Assembly (NCBI RefSeq): GCF_039614765.1
Contig: NZ_CP154879.1
Location: forward strand, 620,001-684,000
Direction: 5' to 3'
Source of the DNA: Castellaniella sp. MT123
GTDB lineage: Bacteria > Pseudomonadota > Gammaproteobacteria > Burkholderiales > Burkholderiaceae_B
DNA: 64,000 nt
Of the stretch, positions 18,471 through 26,862 are shown piece after piece. The translations under genes were made by a program, and so were the position numbers. Each line of letters begins with the position of its first letter. Position 1 is the stretch's first letter. Below the pieces are notes generated by a model. That model searched no databases, was not told the origin of the DNA, and saw nothing but the letters and a program-made list of their open reading frames with translations.

Positions 18471-19922
18471 ATGAGCACCATTTCTCTGCTGATCCGGGGT
18501 CGGCATCGGCAAGCCAGCGGGGGCAAGACCTTCGAACGCCGCAATCCGCTCGATAGCGGTGTGGCCACGGTGGCGCCGGCCGCCACGCCCGCGGATGCGC
18601 AGGAGGCCGTGCAGGCGGCGGCCGATGCCTTTGCGCAGTGGTCCCAGACCGGCCCCAGCCAGCGACGCGCCCTGCTGAGCAAGGCTGCCGATGCACTGGA
18701 AGCCCGCGAAGCCGATTTCGTGGCCGCGATGGCGGCTGAAACGGGGGCATCGGCCCTCTGGGCCGGGTTCAACGTCCATCTGGCAGCCGGCATGCTGCGC
18801 GAGGCGGCGGCGCTGACCTCGCAGATCGGCGGCGAGGTCATCCCGTCCGACGTGCCGGGCAATCTGGCCATGGCGCAGCGCGTGCCGGCAGGCGTCGTGG
18901 TGGGCATGGCTCCCTGGAACGCGCCAATCATCCTGGGGGTGCGGGCGATCGCCACGCCGCTGGCCTGCGGTAATACTGTGGTCCTGAAGGGCTCCGAACT
19001 GTGTCCCGCCACGCATGGCCTGATCATCGAGTCCTTGCAGGAAGCCGGGATGCCCGAGGGGGTCGTGAATTTCATCACCAATGCGCCGGATGACGCGCCC
19101 GCCGTGGTCGAGGCGCTGGTGGCCCACCCGGCCACACGGCGCGTGAATTTCACCGGTTCGACCAAGGTCGGGCGGATCATTGCCGGTCTGTGCGCGCAGC
19201 ATCTCAAGCCGGTCGTGCTGGAACTGGGCGGCAAGGCGCCCCTGGTGGTGCTCGACGACGCGGACCTGGAGTGCGCGGTCAATGCCGCCGCTTTCGGCGC
19301 TTTCGCCAATTCGGGCCAGATCTGCATGTCGACGGAGCGCATTGTCGTCGATGAAGCCATCGCGGATGCCTTCGTCACCCGGCTGGCCGACAAGGTGCGC
19401 GGGTTGCCGGTCGGCGATCCGCGCAAGGGGCCGGTGGTGCTGGGGTCGGTGGTGGACATGGCCGCCGTTCATCGCTGCAACGCCATGATCGACGATGCCC
19501 TGTCCAAGGGCGCGAAGCTGCTGTGCGGCGGCAAGTCGGACGACACCCTGATGCCGGCTACGCTGTTGGACCACGTGACGCCGGACATGCGGATCTATGC
19601 CGAGGAGACGTTCGGCCCGGTCAAGGCCATCGTCCGGGTCGAAGGCGAGGATGCCGCGGTCGCCTGCGCCAACGACAGCGCCTATGGCCTGTCGTCCGCT
19701 GTGATCAGTCGGGACGTCGCACGCGCCATGCGCATTGCCGGACGGATCCAGTCGGGGATTTGCCACATCAACGGCCCGACCGTCCATGACGAGCCGCAGA
19801 TGCCGTTCGGCGGCGTCAAGGACAGCGGCTACGGCCGGTTCGGCGGCAGGGCGGGGATCGATGCTTTCACCGAACTGCGCTGGATCACGGTCCAGACGGC
19901 GCCGCGCGCCTATCCGTTCTGA
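18471..19922 (+). CDS. Aldehyde dehydrogenase, aromatic (benzaldehyde/vanillin/salicylaldehyde) type
   Basis: A 483-residue NAD(P)-dependent aldehyde dehydrogenase. The general base E251 (ELGGKAP) and the nucleophile C285 (SGQICMSTER) are 34 residues apart, as is standard. The N-terminal half has the FNVHLAAGMLREAAAL and MAPWNAPIILGVRAIATPLACGN blocks seen in vanillin/salicylaldehyde dehydrogenases. It would oxidise the aldehyde from the upstream decarboxylase to a benzoate-type acid. CAGGAGGAC precedes ATG 18471 at a good distance. It lies 40 bases after the decarboxylase and 9 bases before the FAD dehydrogenase. Confidence 0.88.
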   Translation: MSTISLLIRGRHRQASGGKTFERRNPLDSGVATVAPAATPADAQEAVQAAADAFAQWSQTGPSQRRALLSKAADALEAREADFVAAMAAETGASALWAGFNVHLAAGMLREAAALTSQIGGEVIPSDVPGNLAMAQRVPAGVVVGMAPWNAPIILGVRAIATPLACGNTVVLKGSELCPATHGLIIESLQEAGMPEGVVNFITNAPDDAPAVVEALVAHPATRRVNFTGSTKVGRIIAGLCAQHLKPVVLELGGKAPLVVLDDADLECAVNAAAFGAFANSGQICMSTERIVVDEAIADAFVTRLADKVRGLPVGDPRKGPVVLGSVVDMAAVHRCNAMIDDALSKGAKLLCGGKSDDTLMPATLLDHVTPDMRIYAEETFGPVKAIVRVEGEDAAVACANDSAYGLSSAVISRDVARAMRIAGRIQSGICHINGPTVHDEPQMPFGGVKDSGYGRFGGRAGIDAFTELRWITVQTAPRAYPF

Positions 19923-19931
19923 GGATCCGCC

Positions 19932-21332
19932 ATGACGGAAAATCTGCTCGATACGCTGCGTGCTGTCGTCGGCGCAGGCCAGTGCTTCACGGAAGGTGCC
20001 ATCGAGGATCGCTTCCTGCATGACTGGATGATCAAAACGCCGCTGGGCCAGCCGCTGGCCGTGGTCCGACCGGCCGACACCGACCAGGTGTCCGCTGTCC
20101 TGCGCGCCTGCCACGCCGCCCGGGTGCCGGTGGTACCCCAGGGCGGACGCACGGGTCTGGCGGGCGGTGCCCTGCCGATCGAAGGCTGCGTCGTGCTCTG
20201 TCTGGAGCGGCTCGACGCCATCCACGAAGTCGATACGGCGGCGGCCACCATGACGGTCGGGGCGGGGACCGCGCTGGAGACGATCCAGCGCGCGGCCCAG
20301 CACGCCGGGTTCCTGTTTCCGCTGGATCTGGGAGCCCGGGGTTCCTGCCGCATCGGCGGCAACCTGTCGACCAACGCGGGCGGCAACCGGGTGCTGCGCT
20401 ACGGCATGACCCGCGACCTGGTGCTGGGGCTGGAAGCCGTGCTGATGGACGGCACCGTGCTGACCCAGATGAACAAGATGCTCAAGAACAACACGGGCTA
20501 TGACCTCAAGCAGCTGTTCATCGGCAGCGAGGGTACCCTGGGCGTCATCACGCGGGTGGTGCTGCGCCTGTTCCCGCAGCCGCGCAGCCGCTGCACCGCG
20601 CTGTGCGCGCTGGCGGACTATTCCGCCGTGGTCCGTCTGCTGAATCATGCCAAATCGGGTCTGGGTCCCAGCCTCTCGGCCTTCGAGCTCATGTGGCCGG
20701 ATTTCTACGAACTGGTGACGACGCAGCTGCCGTCGTTGCCCACCCCCGTGTCGCATGGACATGGCGCCTATGTGCTGCTGGAGTCCATGGGGACTGACCA
20801 GCAGGCGGATCAGGCCCGCTTCGAGGCGGTGCTGGGCGAGGCCCTGATGTCCGACATCGTCCAGGATGCGGTGATCGCACAGTCCGAGGCGCATGCGATG
20901 ACCCTGTGGTCGGTGCGTGATGCGTCAGGCGAGTTGCAGCGCATCTTCTGGCCGCACGCCGGCTATGACGTCAGCATTCCGACCGGGCAGCTGGGGGACT
21001 TCATCCTGGCCTGCACGCGCGCAGTGAAGCGGCGCTGGCCCGATGCGCGGACCGTGTTCTTCGGGCATGTGGGTGACTCCAACATCCATATCGGCGTCAA
21101 GGTCGATCAGGATCCCTTTCCCGAGTCGAAGATCGACGAAATCGTCTACGGCCTGGTGCGCGACTGGGGCGGCTCGGTGTCGGCCGAACATGGAATCGGC
21201 GTGCTCAAGCGGCCCTATCTCGAGTTCAGCCGCAGTCAGGCCGAACTGAGCACCATGCGCGCCTTGAAGGCCACGCTGGATCCGCTGGGTCTGCTCAACC
21301 CCGGCAAGGTCCTGCCCGAACCTGTCGGCTGA
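19932..21332 (+). CDS. FAD-linked D-2-hydroxyacid dehydrogenase (GlcD/D-lactate dehydrogenase family), candidate D-mandelate-type dehydrogenase
   Basis: A 466-residue flavoprotein of the vanillyl-alcohol-oxidase fold. The N-terminal FAD-binding domain shows PQGGRTGLAGGALPIEG and GGNLSTNAGGNRVLRYG; the C-terminal FAD-oxidase domain shows GHVGDSNIHI and SAEHGIGVLKR. Family members oxidise D-lactate, glycolate or D-2-hydroxyglutarate. Placed with a benzoylformate-type decarboxylase and an aromatic aldehyde dehydrogenase, the best guess is oxidation of a D-mandelate-type acid to its keto acid. This differs from the FMN-dependent L-mandelate dehydrogenase (MdlB) of the Pseudomonas pathway. Substrate not proven. 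Confidence 0.85.
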   Translation: MTENLLDTLRAVVGAGQCFTEGAIEDRFLHDWMIKTPLGQPLAVVRPADTDQVSAVLRACHAARVPVVPQGGRTGLAGGALPIEGCVVLCLERLDAIHEVDTAAATMTVGAGTALETIQRAAQHAGFLFPLDLGARGSCRIGGNLSTNAGGNRVLRYGMTRDLVLGLEAVLMDGTVLTQMNKMLKNNTGYDLKQLFIGSEGTLGVITRVVLRLFPQPRSRCTALCALADYSAVVRLLNHAKSGLGPSLSAFELMWPDFYELVTTQLPSLPTPVSHGHGAYVLLESMGTDQQADQARFEAVLGEALMSDIVQDAVIAQSEAHAMTLWSVRDASGELQRIFWPHAGYDVSIPTGQLGDFILACTRAVKRRWPDARTVFFGHVGDSNIHIGVKVDQDPFPESKIDEIVYGLVRDWGGSVSAEHGIGVLKRPYLEFSRSQAELSTMRALKATLDPLGLLNPGKVLPEPVG

Positions 21333-21336
21333 CGGA

Positions 21337-21358
21337 GCCCCGGCCTGGAGGCCGGGGC
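21337..21358 (+). terminator. GC-rich hairpin between the dehydrogenase and TRAP genes
   Basis: GCCCCGGCC (21337-21345) and GGCCGGGGC (21350-21358) form a perfect 9-bp stem with a 4-base loop, directly after the hydroxyacid dehydrogenase stop. It is followed by CCTCAAAAG rather than a T-run, so it probably attenuates or stabilises mRNA rather than ending the operon; the TRAP genes follow 37 bases later. Confidence 0.5.
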
Positions 21359-21394
21359 CCTCAAAAGAAAAGACATCCGACATCTGGAGACACC

Positions 21395-21958
21395 ATGCAC
21401 ACACCCTCGGCTGACGAGGCTCACGTCCCGCCCGTCCTACTCCCGGCCCAGTTCGGTCCGTATGGCCGGGCCCTGCTTCTGCTATCCAAATTCCTGGCAA
21501 CCCTGGGGGGCTTGGCCTTCGTGGCGCTGGTCGGCATATCCCTGATTTCCGTCGTCGGGCGCAAGCTGCTGGCCATGCCCGTGCCGGGCGACATGGAAGT
21601 CCTGATGATGGTGGCGGCAACGGCCTCGGCTACCTTCTTCGCCTACTGCCACCTGGAAGGCGGCGATGTGAAGGTCGACTTTTTCACCGCGCGCGCCCGG
21701 CCGGGAACCGTCCATCTGCTGGACGCGTTCGGCTCGCTGCTGGTCGGGCTGTTCGGCGTCCTGATTGCCTGGCGCAGCTGGGTCGGGGCCATGTCGCTGT
21801 TCGACGCCGGCGAGACCTCGGCCATCCTGGGCTGGCCCGTTTGGCTGGCTCAGGTGGGCATGGTCCCGGGTTTCGTCCTGCTGGCGCTGGCCGGCTTTTA
21901 CATGTGCGGCCTGCATCTGCAGGCATCGTGGGCCCGTCGCGCGGAGGTTCGGTCATGA
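21395..21958 (+). CDS. dctQ: TRAP transporter small permease (DctQ family)
   Basis: A 187-residue inner-membrane protein with four hydrophobic segments, the DctQ pattern, after a cytoplasmic N-terminus of about 30 residues. The family-typical FAYCHLEGGDVKVDFF segment lies in the middle. It partners the large DctM subunit, whose start overlaps its stop by ATGA (21955-21958). TRAP systems are sodium- or proton-driven and take up organic acids delivered by periplasmic DctP proteins. CTGGAGACACC precedes the ATG. Confidence 0.88.
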   Translation: MHTPSADEAHVPPVLLPAQFGPYGRALLLLSKFLATLGGLAFVALVGISLISVVGRKLLAMPVPGDMEVLMMVAATASATFFAYCHLEGGDVKVDFFTARARPGTVHLLDAFGSLLVGLFGVLIAWRSWVGAMSLFDAGETSAILGWPVWLAQVGMVPGFVLLALAGFYMCGLHLQASWARRAEVRS

Positions 21959-23289
21959 GCGGCATCACCATCGGTTTCGTCATGTTTGCGGTCCTGCTGA
22001 CCCTCATGGTGGTCCGCGTTCCCATCGGGATCTCCATGTTCGTCGTCGGGGCCGGGGGGTATGTCTACCTGACGGGCAGCAACTGGGCGCCGCTCATGGC
22101 GTCGCTGAAGAATCTGGCCTATGCCCGGCTGTCGAATTACGACCTCGTGGTGATTCCGCTGTTCCTGCTGATGGGGCAATTCGCCACCCACGGCGGCCTG
22201 AGCCGCAGCCTGTTTCGGTTCGTCAGCGCCTTCATCGGCCATCGGCGAGGCGGCGTGGCGATGGCCGCGGTCGGCGCTTGTGCTGGTTTCGGCGCCATCT
22301 GCGGATCTTCCCTGGCCACCGCCGCGACCATGGGGCAGGTCGTGCTGCCGGAACTGCGCCGCTACGGCTATGCCGGCAGCCTGGCCACCGGCACGCTGGC
22401 TGCGGGTGGGACGCTGGGCATCATGATCCCGCCGTCCGTGCCGCTGATCATCTACGCCATCCTGACCCAGGAATCCATTGGCAAGCTCTTCATGGCGGCG
22501 GTCATCCCGGGCCTGATAGCCATGATTGGCTACATGATCGTGATCCAGATCATCGTGCGCCGCAAGCCAGAGATGGGGCCCGCCGGCGCACGGACAGCCT
22601 GGTCGGAGCGCCTGAAGGCACTGATCCAGGTCGGGCCGGTGCTGGCGGTGTTTTTCATCGTCATCGTGGGCATCTATGCGGGGTGGGCGACGCCCACCGA
22701 AGCCGCAGCCATCGGGGCGGCGGCCTGCGGGATCATTGCGGTGGTGTCGGGCGGCCTGCGCTGGAAAGGCCTGCTCGAGAGCGCCCTGGGCACGGCGCAG
22801 GCCACGGCCATGATCTATCTGGTGCTGCTGGGAGCGGACATGCTGAACGTGTCCCTGGCCCTGTCGCAGATGCCGGCGGAACTGGCCTCCTGGGTGCAGC
22901 ACAGCGGCCTGTCGCCTTTCCTGGTGATCGTGTCCATTCTGCTGGTCTATATTTTTCTGGGCTGTGTGATGGATTCGCTGGCCATGATCCTGCTGACGAT
23001 TCCCATCTTCTATCCGATGGTGATGGGGCTGGATTTCTATGGCATGGGCCACGACGACAAGTCGATCTGGTTCGGGATCCTGGCCCTGATGGTCGTGGAG
23101 ATCGGTCTGGTCCACCCGCCCGTCGGCATGAACGTCTACATCATCAACCGCCTGGCCAAGGACGTCCCGCTGACGGAAACCTTCAAGGGGGTCATCCCTT
23201 TCCTGGCGTCGGACTTCATTCGCATCGCGGCCCTGATGCTGTTCCCCAGTATTTCCCTGGTCCTGGTAAAGACCTTCGGGGCGCTCTGA
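21955..23289 (+). CDS. dctM: TRAP transporter large permease (DctM family)
   Basis: A 444-residue integral membrane protein with about 12 hydrophobic segments. Typical DctM blocks are AAVGACAGFGAICGSSLATAATM, TLGIMIPPSVPLIIYAILT, GWATPTEAAAIGA and VHPPVGMNVYIINRLAKD. ATG 21955 overlaps the dctQ stop; frames open upstream are shadows. With the small permease and the binding proteins at 23367 and 24535 it makes a complete TRAP importer, probably for the acid consumed by the 16811-21332 enzymes. Confidence 0.92.
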   Translation: MSGITIGFVMFAVLLTLMVVRVPIGISMFVVGAGGYVYLTGSNWAPLMASLKNLAYARLSNYDLVVIPLFLLMGQFATHGGLSRSLFRFVSAFIGHRRGGVAMAAVGACAGFGAICGSSLATAATMGQVVLPELRRYGYAGSLATGTLAAGGTLGIMIPPSVPLIIYAILTQESIGKLFMAAVIPGLIAMIGYMIVIQIIVRRKPEMGPAGARTAWSERLKALIQVGPVLAVFFIVIVGIYAGWATPTEAAAIGAAACGIIAVVSGGLRWKGLLESALGTAQATAMIYLVLLGADMLNVSLALSQMPAELASWVQHSGLSPFLVIVSILLVYIFLGCVMDSLAMILLTIPIFYPMVMGLDFYGMGHDDKSIWFGILALMVVEIGLVHPPVGMNVYIINRLAKDVPLTETFKGVIPFLASDFIRIAALMLFPSISLVLVKTFGAL

Positions 23290-23366
23290 ACCATGGCCCG
23301 GCGTTCAAGGTTGCACCAACTACACATAAAGAGAAGCAATTCCCACTTATCCACGAGGAGACAAGC

Positions 23367-24434
23367 ATGACGCAGCAGTACTTGACAACATCACGTCTTG
23401 GCAAGGCCCTGGCGGCGCTGGCTCTGGGCCTGACTGTAGCCACGGGGGCGCAGGCAGCCGATCAGGTCGTCCTGCGTGTAGCCCATTTCCTGCCGGCGAC
23501 TTCCAGCGCCCAGGTGAACCTGATCCAGCCGTGGTGCAACAAGATCGCGCAGGAATCCAATCAGCGCATGGTCTGCCAGATCTACCCGGCGATGCAGCTG
23601 GGCGGCACGCCCGCGCAACTGTTCGACCAAGCCAAGGACGGCGTGGCCGACATTGTCTGGACCGTGCCGACCTACGCGGCGGGCCGCTTCGTGAAGAGCG
23701 AGGTCTTCGAGCTACCCTGGATCGCGGTGAAGGCCGAAGCCGGCAGCCAGGCGCTGTGGGAATACGTCCATCAGTATTCGATGGACGAGTTCAAGGGCGT
23801 GCATCCGATCTTCATGCATCTGCATGACGGGGCGCTGTTCCACTTTTCGAGCAAGCAACCCAGGACGCTGGAGGATCTGAAGGGACTCAAGATTCGGGCG
23901 GCGACGCGTTCGAATTCCCGCACTATCGAGGCGCTGGGTGCCGTGCCGGTGCAGATGCCGATGCCGGCCGTGCCCGAAGCACTCAGCAAGGGTGTAGTGG
24001 ACGGGGTAACCGTCCCCTGGGAAAGCGCTCCGGCGATCAAGCTGTCCGAGATCTCCAACTATCACTTCGACGTGCCCGAAGGCGCCCCCCGTCTGTCGAA
24101 CACGATCTTCTTGTTCGGCATGAACCAGGCCCGCTACGACAGCCTGCCGGCCGACCTGAAGAAAATCATCGACGACAACAGCGGCCTGAAGGCCTCCGCC
24201 TGGGCCGGCCGGGTCGGTTTCGACGAGATCATCCCCAAGTTCAAGGAGCAGGCCAAGGCCGCCGGTAATCGGTTCTACAACATGCCGGATTCAGAATACC
24301 GCCGCTTCGTCGAGGCCACTCAGGGCGTCAGCAAGGACTGGATCAAGACGGTCGATGCAAAGGGTGGTAACGGCGCCGAACTGCTGGCCGCAGCCCGCAA
24401 CATGATCAAGGAGCATGCCGCTTCGGGGCAATGA
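23367..24434 (+). CDS. dctP: TRAP transporter substrate-binding protein (DctP family), paralogue 1
   Basis: A 355-residue periplasmic binding protein. Residues 1-30 are a signal peptide ending in GAQA; the mature protein starts ADQVVLRVAHFLPATS. The DctP ligand-binding arginine region is LKGLKIRAATRSNSRTIEALGAVPVQMP; the TRAP consensus here is KIR...N. ATG 23367 follows GAGGAGACAAGC; the frame upstream belongs to a dctM shadow. It strongly resembles the protein at 24535-25590 over its whole length. The two may bind different ring-substituted acids or give extra dose. Confidence 0.9.
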   Translation: MTQQYLTTSRLGKALAALALGLTVATGAQAADQVVLRVAHFLPATSSAQVNLIQPWCNKIAQESNQRMVCQIYPAMQLGGTPAQLFDQAKDGVADIVWTVPTYAAGRFVKSEVFELPWIAVKAEAGSQALWEYVHQYSMDEFKGVHPIFMHLHDGALFHFSSKQPRTLEDLKGLKIRAATRSNSRTIEALGAVPVQMPMPAVPEALSKGVVDGVTVPWESAPAIKLSEISNYHFDVPEGAPRLSNTIFLFGMNQARYDSLPADLKKIIDDNSGLKASAWAGRVGFDEIIPKFKEQAKAAGNRFYNMPDSEYRRFVEATQGVSKDWIKTVDAKGGNGAELLAAARNMIKEHAASGQ

Positions 24435-24448
24435 TCTCGGCACGACGA

Positions 24449-24502
24449 CCCGCGCCACTTCGCGCGGGCCATCATCGACACCCCGGAATTCCCGCTTCCG
24501 GG
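24449..24502 (+). terminator. Two successive hairpins between the tandem dctP genes
   Basis: Hairpin one pairs CCCGCGC (24449-24455) with GCGCGGG (24462-24468). Hairpin two pairs CCCGGAA (24482-24488) with TTCCGGG (24496-24502). Both stems are perfect 7-mers with loops of 6-7 bases. They separate the two binding-protein genes and may set different transcript levels; no strong T-run is present. Confidence 0.45.
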
Positions 24503-24534
24503 CTGACGCGGGTTTTATCAAAAGGAGACACTCA

Positions 24535-25590
24535 ATGAAACGACACCCTCTGAAACCGACAGTGCGCCTGCTGACGGGAATGGCCGCCAGCCTGATGCTG
24601 GTCGCCGCCGCTCACGCTGAGCAGATCGTCCTCAGGGTCCATCATTTTCTGCCGTCCACATCCAATGCCCAGGTGAACATGATCCAACCCTGGTGCGACA
24701 AGATCGCCAAGGAGTCGAATCAGCGACTGGTCTGCCAGATCTATCCGGCCATGCAGCTAGGCGGCACGCCTGCGCAGCTGTTTGATCAGGCCAAGGACGG
24801 GGTGGCCGATATCGTCTGGACCTTGCCGACCTACGCGGCGGGCCGCTTTACCAAGAGCGCCGTCTACGAATTGCCCTGGTTGGTGCCAAATGCTGAATCG
24901 GGCAGCCGCGCCCTGTGGGAGTTCACCCAGAAATACGCCCTGGACGAATACAAGGGCGTGCATCCGATCTTCATGCACACGCATAGTGGCACCCTGATGC
25001 ATTTCGTCAACAAGCAGCCCAAGACCTTGGCGGACATGAAGGGCATGAAGATCCGCTCGGCCAATCGGGTCAATTCTCAGATGCTGGATACGATCGGCGC
25101 CGTCCCGGTGCAGATGCCTTTGCCGGCTGTCCCGGATTCGCTGGCCAAGGGGGTCGTTGATGGCGCAGCTGTTCCTTGGGAAGGTGTCCCGGCCATCAAG
25201 CTCGACGAGATTTCCCGCTACCACCTTGACGTGCCCCAGGGCAAGCCGCGCATGGGCAATTCGATCTTCCTGTTCGGGATGAACCAGGCGCGTTACGACA
25301 GCCTGCCTGCGGATCTGAAGAAGGTGATCGACGACAACAGCGGCGCCGATGTGTCCGCGTGGGCTGGCCGCACGGTCTTCGATGAGCGTGAAGCCGAGTT
25401 CATGAAGACATCCAAGGAGAACGGCAGCACGTTCCACTACATGGATGACGCCGAATACCAGAACTGGATCAAGGCGACCCAGGGCGTGCGCGACCTGTGG
25501 ATCCAGGCGGTCGACAAGAAGGGCGGGAAGGGCGCCGATCTGTACGCGGCGGCCCGCAACATGGTGAAGCAGTACGCGACGCGCCAGTGA
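24535..25590 (+). CDS. dctP: TRAP transporter substrate-binding protein (DctP family), paralogue 2
   Basis: A 351-residue periplasmic binding protein with a signal peptide (residues 1-28, ending AAAHA) and mature start EQIVLRVHHFLPSTS. ATG 24535 follows AAAGGAGACACTCA. It shares most of its sequence with the protein at 23367-24434, including WTxPTYAAGRF, GMNQARYDSLPADLKK and IDDNSG, and differs around the ligand segment (MKIRSANRVNSQMLDTIGAVPVQMPL). This is a tandem duplication at the end of the operon; a perfect hairpin terminator follows. Confidence 0.9.
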   Translation: MKRHPLKPTVRLLTGMAASLMLVAAAHAEQIVLRVHHFLPSTSNAQVNMIQPWCDKIAKESNQRLVCQIYPAMQLGGTPAQLFDQAKDGVADIVWTLPTYAAGRFTKSAVYELPWLVPNAESGSRALWEFTQKYALDEYKGVHPIFMHTHSGTLMHFVNKQPKTLADMKGMKIRSANRVNSQMLDTIGAVPVQMPLPAVPDSLAKGVVDGAAVPWEGVPAIKLDEISRYHLDVPQGKPRMGNSIFLFGMNQARYDSLPADLKKVIDDNSGADVSAWAGRTVFDEREAEFMKTSKENGSTFHYMDDAEYQNWIKATQGVRDLWIQAVDKKGGKGADLYAAARNMVKQYATRQ

Positions 25591-25644
25591 TCCTCGTTCG
25601 ATTCACGGCCGTGCCCCAATCCGGAATCGCGACATGACCCGATA

Positions 25645-25668
25645 AGCCCGGCGGGAAACCGCCGGGCT
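25645..25668 (+). terminator. Rho-independent terminator after the TRAP operon
   Basis: AGCCCGGCGG (25645-25654) pairs perfectly with CCGCCGGGCT (25659-25668) around a GAAA tetraloop, followed by GTTTC. It lies between the convergent dctP (stop 25590) and benE-like (stop 25672) genes. It is the strongest terminator hairpin in the window and could serve both strands. Confidence 0.8.
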
Positions 25669-25671
25669 GTT

Positions 25672-26862
25672 TCATGAGTGCTTCCGCCGCAGGGCGAAGT
25701 GGCAGACGCCCCCCAGCACCAGCCCCCAGAAGGCGCTGCCGATACCGAGCAGGCTCATGCCGGATGCCGTGGCCAGAAAAGTGACCAAGGCGGCGTCCCG
25801 GTGTTCGGGGGCTTGCAGGGATTCATGGATGCTGGTGCCCAGGGTGCCCAGCAGGGCCAGGCCGGCGATGGCGGCGACCAGTTCGTGGGGGAACGCCGCG
25901 AACAGCGCCACGACGGTCGCCCCGAAAATGCCGGTCAGCAGATAGAACACCCCTGCCCAGACGGATGCCTTGTAGCGTTCCCGGGCGTCCGGGTCGGCAT
26001 CCGGGCTCATGCAGATGGCCGCGGTGATGGCCGCCAGGTTGTAGGCGTAGCCGCCGAAGGGCGCCAGGATCATCCCGGTGACGCCCGTCCAGGAAATCAG
26101 CGGTGAAGCGGGCACACGCGCGTAGCCGTTGGCGCGCAGCACCGCCAGGCCGGGAACGTTCTGCGAGGTCATGGTGACAATGAACAGCGGCAGCGCGACC
26201 CCGATCATGGCGGACAGCGAGAACGACGGCGCCATCCAGACCGGGTGAGCCGGTGTCCAGTCCAGCCCGGCCAGGGGCAGCCCGCCTTGCAGGCTGGCGC
26301 AGACGATGCCGGCCAGTAGCGCCAGCGGCACGCTGTAGCGGGGCAGAAAGCGGCGAGCCAGCAGGAACGTGGCGAACATGGCGATGACCAGCGCCGGGCG
26401 CCCGTGCATCGAGGTGAACAGATCCATGCCAAAGCGCAGCAGGATCCCCGCCAGCATGGCCGACGCCAGGTGTCGCGGGACCCAGTCCATGATCTTCTGG
26501 AACCAGCCGGTGATGCCGCATAGGGTGATCAGCGCGGAGCTGACCATGAAGACGCCGATGGACTGGGCCAGGCCGATGTCGCCGAGGCTGGTGGCCAGCA
26601 GGGCGGCGCCGGGCGTCGACCAGGCGGTCAATACCGGTGCGCGCCAGGCCAGCGACAGGCCGATGCAGGTGATCCCCATGCCAAGTCCCAGGGCCCACAT
26701 CCAGGAAGCCAGTTGGGCGTCGTGCGCGCCGGCTGCGCTGGCCGCCTGGAAAACGATGGCGACTGAACTGGTGTATCCCACCAGCACGGCAATGAAGCCG
26801 GATGACACATGCGAGATCCGCAGCCAGCCGGCAAGCCGCCCGCCGAGGCTGGACGCGGTCAT
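25672..26862 (-). CDS. benE: Benzoate/H+ symporter family transporter (BenE-like)
   Basis: A 396-residue inner-membrane protein with about 12 hydrophobic segments, of the BenE family of benzoate transporters. Family blocks include SSGFIAVLVGYTSSVAIVFQAA near the start, APVLTAWSTPGAALLA, and GGYAYNLAAITAAICMSPDADPD in the middle. It would import benzoate or a related aromatic acid. It is convergent with the TRAP operon and its start overlaps the stop of the EAL/HDOD gene by 4 bases, so the two are coupled. Benzoate-degrading genes are not in the window. Confidence 0.88.
   Translation of the reverse strand: MTASSLGGRLAGWLRISHVSSGFIAVLVGYTSSVAIVFQAASAAGAHDAQLASWMWALGLGMGITCIGLSLAWRAPVLTAWSTPGAALLATSLGDIGLAQSIGVFMVSSALITLCGITGWFQKIMDWVPRHLASAMLAGILLRFGMDLFTSMHGRPALVIAMFATFLLARRFLPRYSVPLALLAGIVCASLQGGLPLAGLDWTPAHPVWMAPSFSLSAMIGVALPLFIVTMTSQNVPGLAVLRANGYARVPASPLISWTGVTGMILAPFGGYAYNLAAITAAICMSPDADPDARERYKASVWAGVFYLLTGIFGATVVALFAAFPHELVAAIAGLALLGTLGTSIHESLQAPEHRDAALVTFLATASGMSLLGIGSAFWGLVLGGVCHFALRRKHS

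Noticed and set aside
18369-20894. An 841-codon open frame on the minus strand
   Set aside because: It runs antisense to the aldehyde dehydrogenase and FAD dehydrogenase genes, has low-complexity Arg/Gly/His-rich sequence and no recognisable domain. It is the usual mirror of GC-rich coding DNA.
21765-23366. Apparent fusion of a DctM-overlapping frame to the first DctP
   Set aside because: The sequence before 23367 is out of frame over dctM and has no domain; a signal peptide and ribosome-binding site start at 23367.
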